Shown piece after piece: positions 46,289 to 46,320 of a DNA stretch of 46,320 nt (the first letter of the stretch is position 1; every line of letters starts with the position of its first letter). The notes under the pieces were generated by a model. That model had not been told where the DNA came from, ran no database searches, and saw only the letters and a list, made by a program, of their open reading frames with translations. This DNA comes from a virus. Where the stretch lies: IMG/VR virus record IMGVR_UViG_3300028707_000001, positions 1-46,320 of that record. One strand, 5' to 3'. Made by a program: the position numbers and the translations under genes.

Positions 46289-46320
46289 ATGACCGGACCT
46301 GAGCACTACAAGCGCGCCGA
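46289..46320 (+). CDS. N-terminus of small hypothetical protein (partial, runs off right edge)
   Basis: ATG 46289 opens a frame reading MTGPEHYKRA before the window ends. MTGPEHY starts a small actinophage protein whose later part contains AAQVHATLALAAATAL, which is what the left edge encodes. The two edges therefore look like one gene, with a phase gap of about two bases. Confidence 0.6.
   Translation, partial: MTGPEHYKRA

Overview
This window looks like an almost complete genome of a high-GC siphovirus infecting an actinobacterium. The evidence is the uniformly GC-rich coding sequence with GTG/TTG starts, dense 1-4 base start/stop overlaps, an HK97-type head module, a tape-measure gene of about 2.1 kb, an r1t-type holin and a GH25 lysin. 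No LysB-type mycolyl esterase is present, which argues (weakly) against a mycolic-acid host. The first 191 bases are the C-terminus of a small gene, and the last 32 bases are the start of one whose N-terminus fits it. The molecule is therefore probably circularly permuted or circular, and only a few bases seem to be missing at the junction.

Layout. 1-7306 (+) is a replication and nucleic-acid metabolism operon: SNF2-type helicase, DNA methyltransferase, a lambda O-like initiator carrying an origin-like repeat cluster, a G39P-like helicase loader, a MazG-like protein and a DnaN-like sliding clamp. It closes with a 12-bp hairpin. 7375-18513 (+) is the late operon, probably read from a leaderless promoter: lysin, holin, terminase, portal, ClpP-like protease, capsid and small head proteins. 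18529-25822 is an insert on the opposite strand. It has its own near-consensus promoter and operator and encodes a module like the transfer regions of actinobacterial conjugative plasmids and AICEs: an FtsK/TraB-like translocase, a DUF2637 membrane protein, SpdB-like small membrane proteins, a large basic membrane protein and an Mrr-like membrane nuclease. The DUF2637 gene carries two families of short DNA repeats. 26239-37954 (+) resumes the structural genes: head-tail connector, a tail terminator fused to DUF4082 and PKD domains, two tail-tube paralogues, a lipoprotein, frameshifted tail chaperones, tape measure and tail tip. 37965-38991 (-) is a small cassette ending in a secreted protein. 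39090-46320 (+) holds small regulators, a RecT-like annealing protein, RusA, a RecB/Cas4-like nuclease, an XRE regulator and a PAPS-reductase-like protein.

Regulation. Five promoters (four +, one -) share a layout in which the predicted transcript begins exactly at the motif ACCACCCGACG followed by AGGAG. They head the early-type operons and look like one phage regulon. A divergent promoter pair at 39 kb carries three copies of AGG[CT]ATAGAC.

The most unusual feature is the transfer-like module with clustered repeats inside a phage structural operon, in a genome with no recognisable integrase. It may be a phage-plasmid or conjugation-competent phage hybrid. All functional calls are from sequence reading and memory of protein families; no searches were run.
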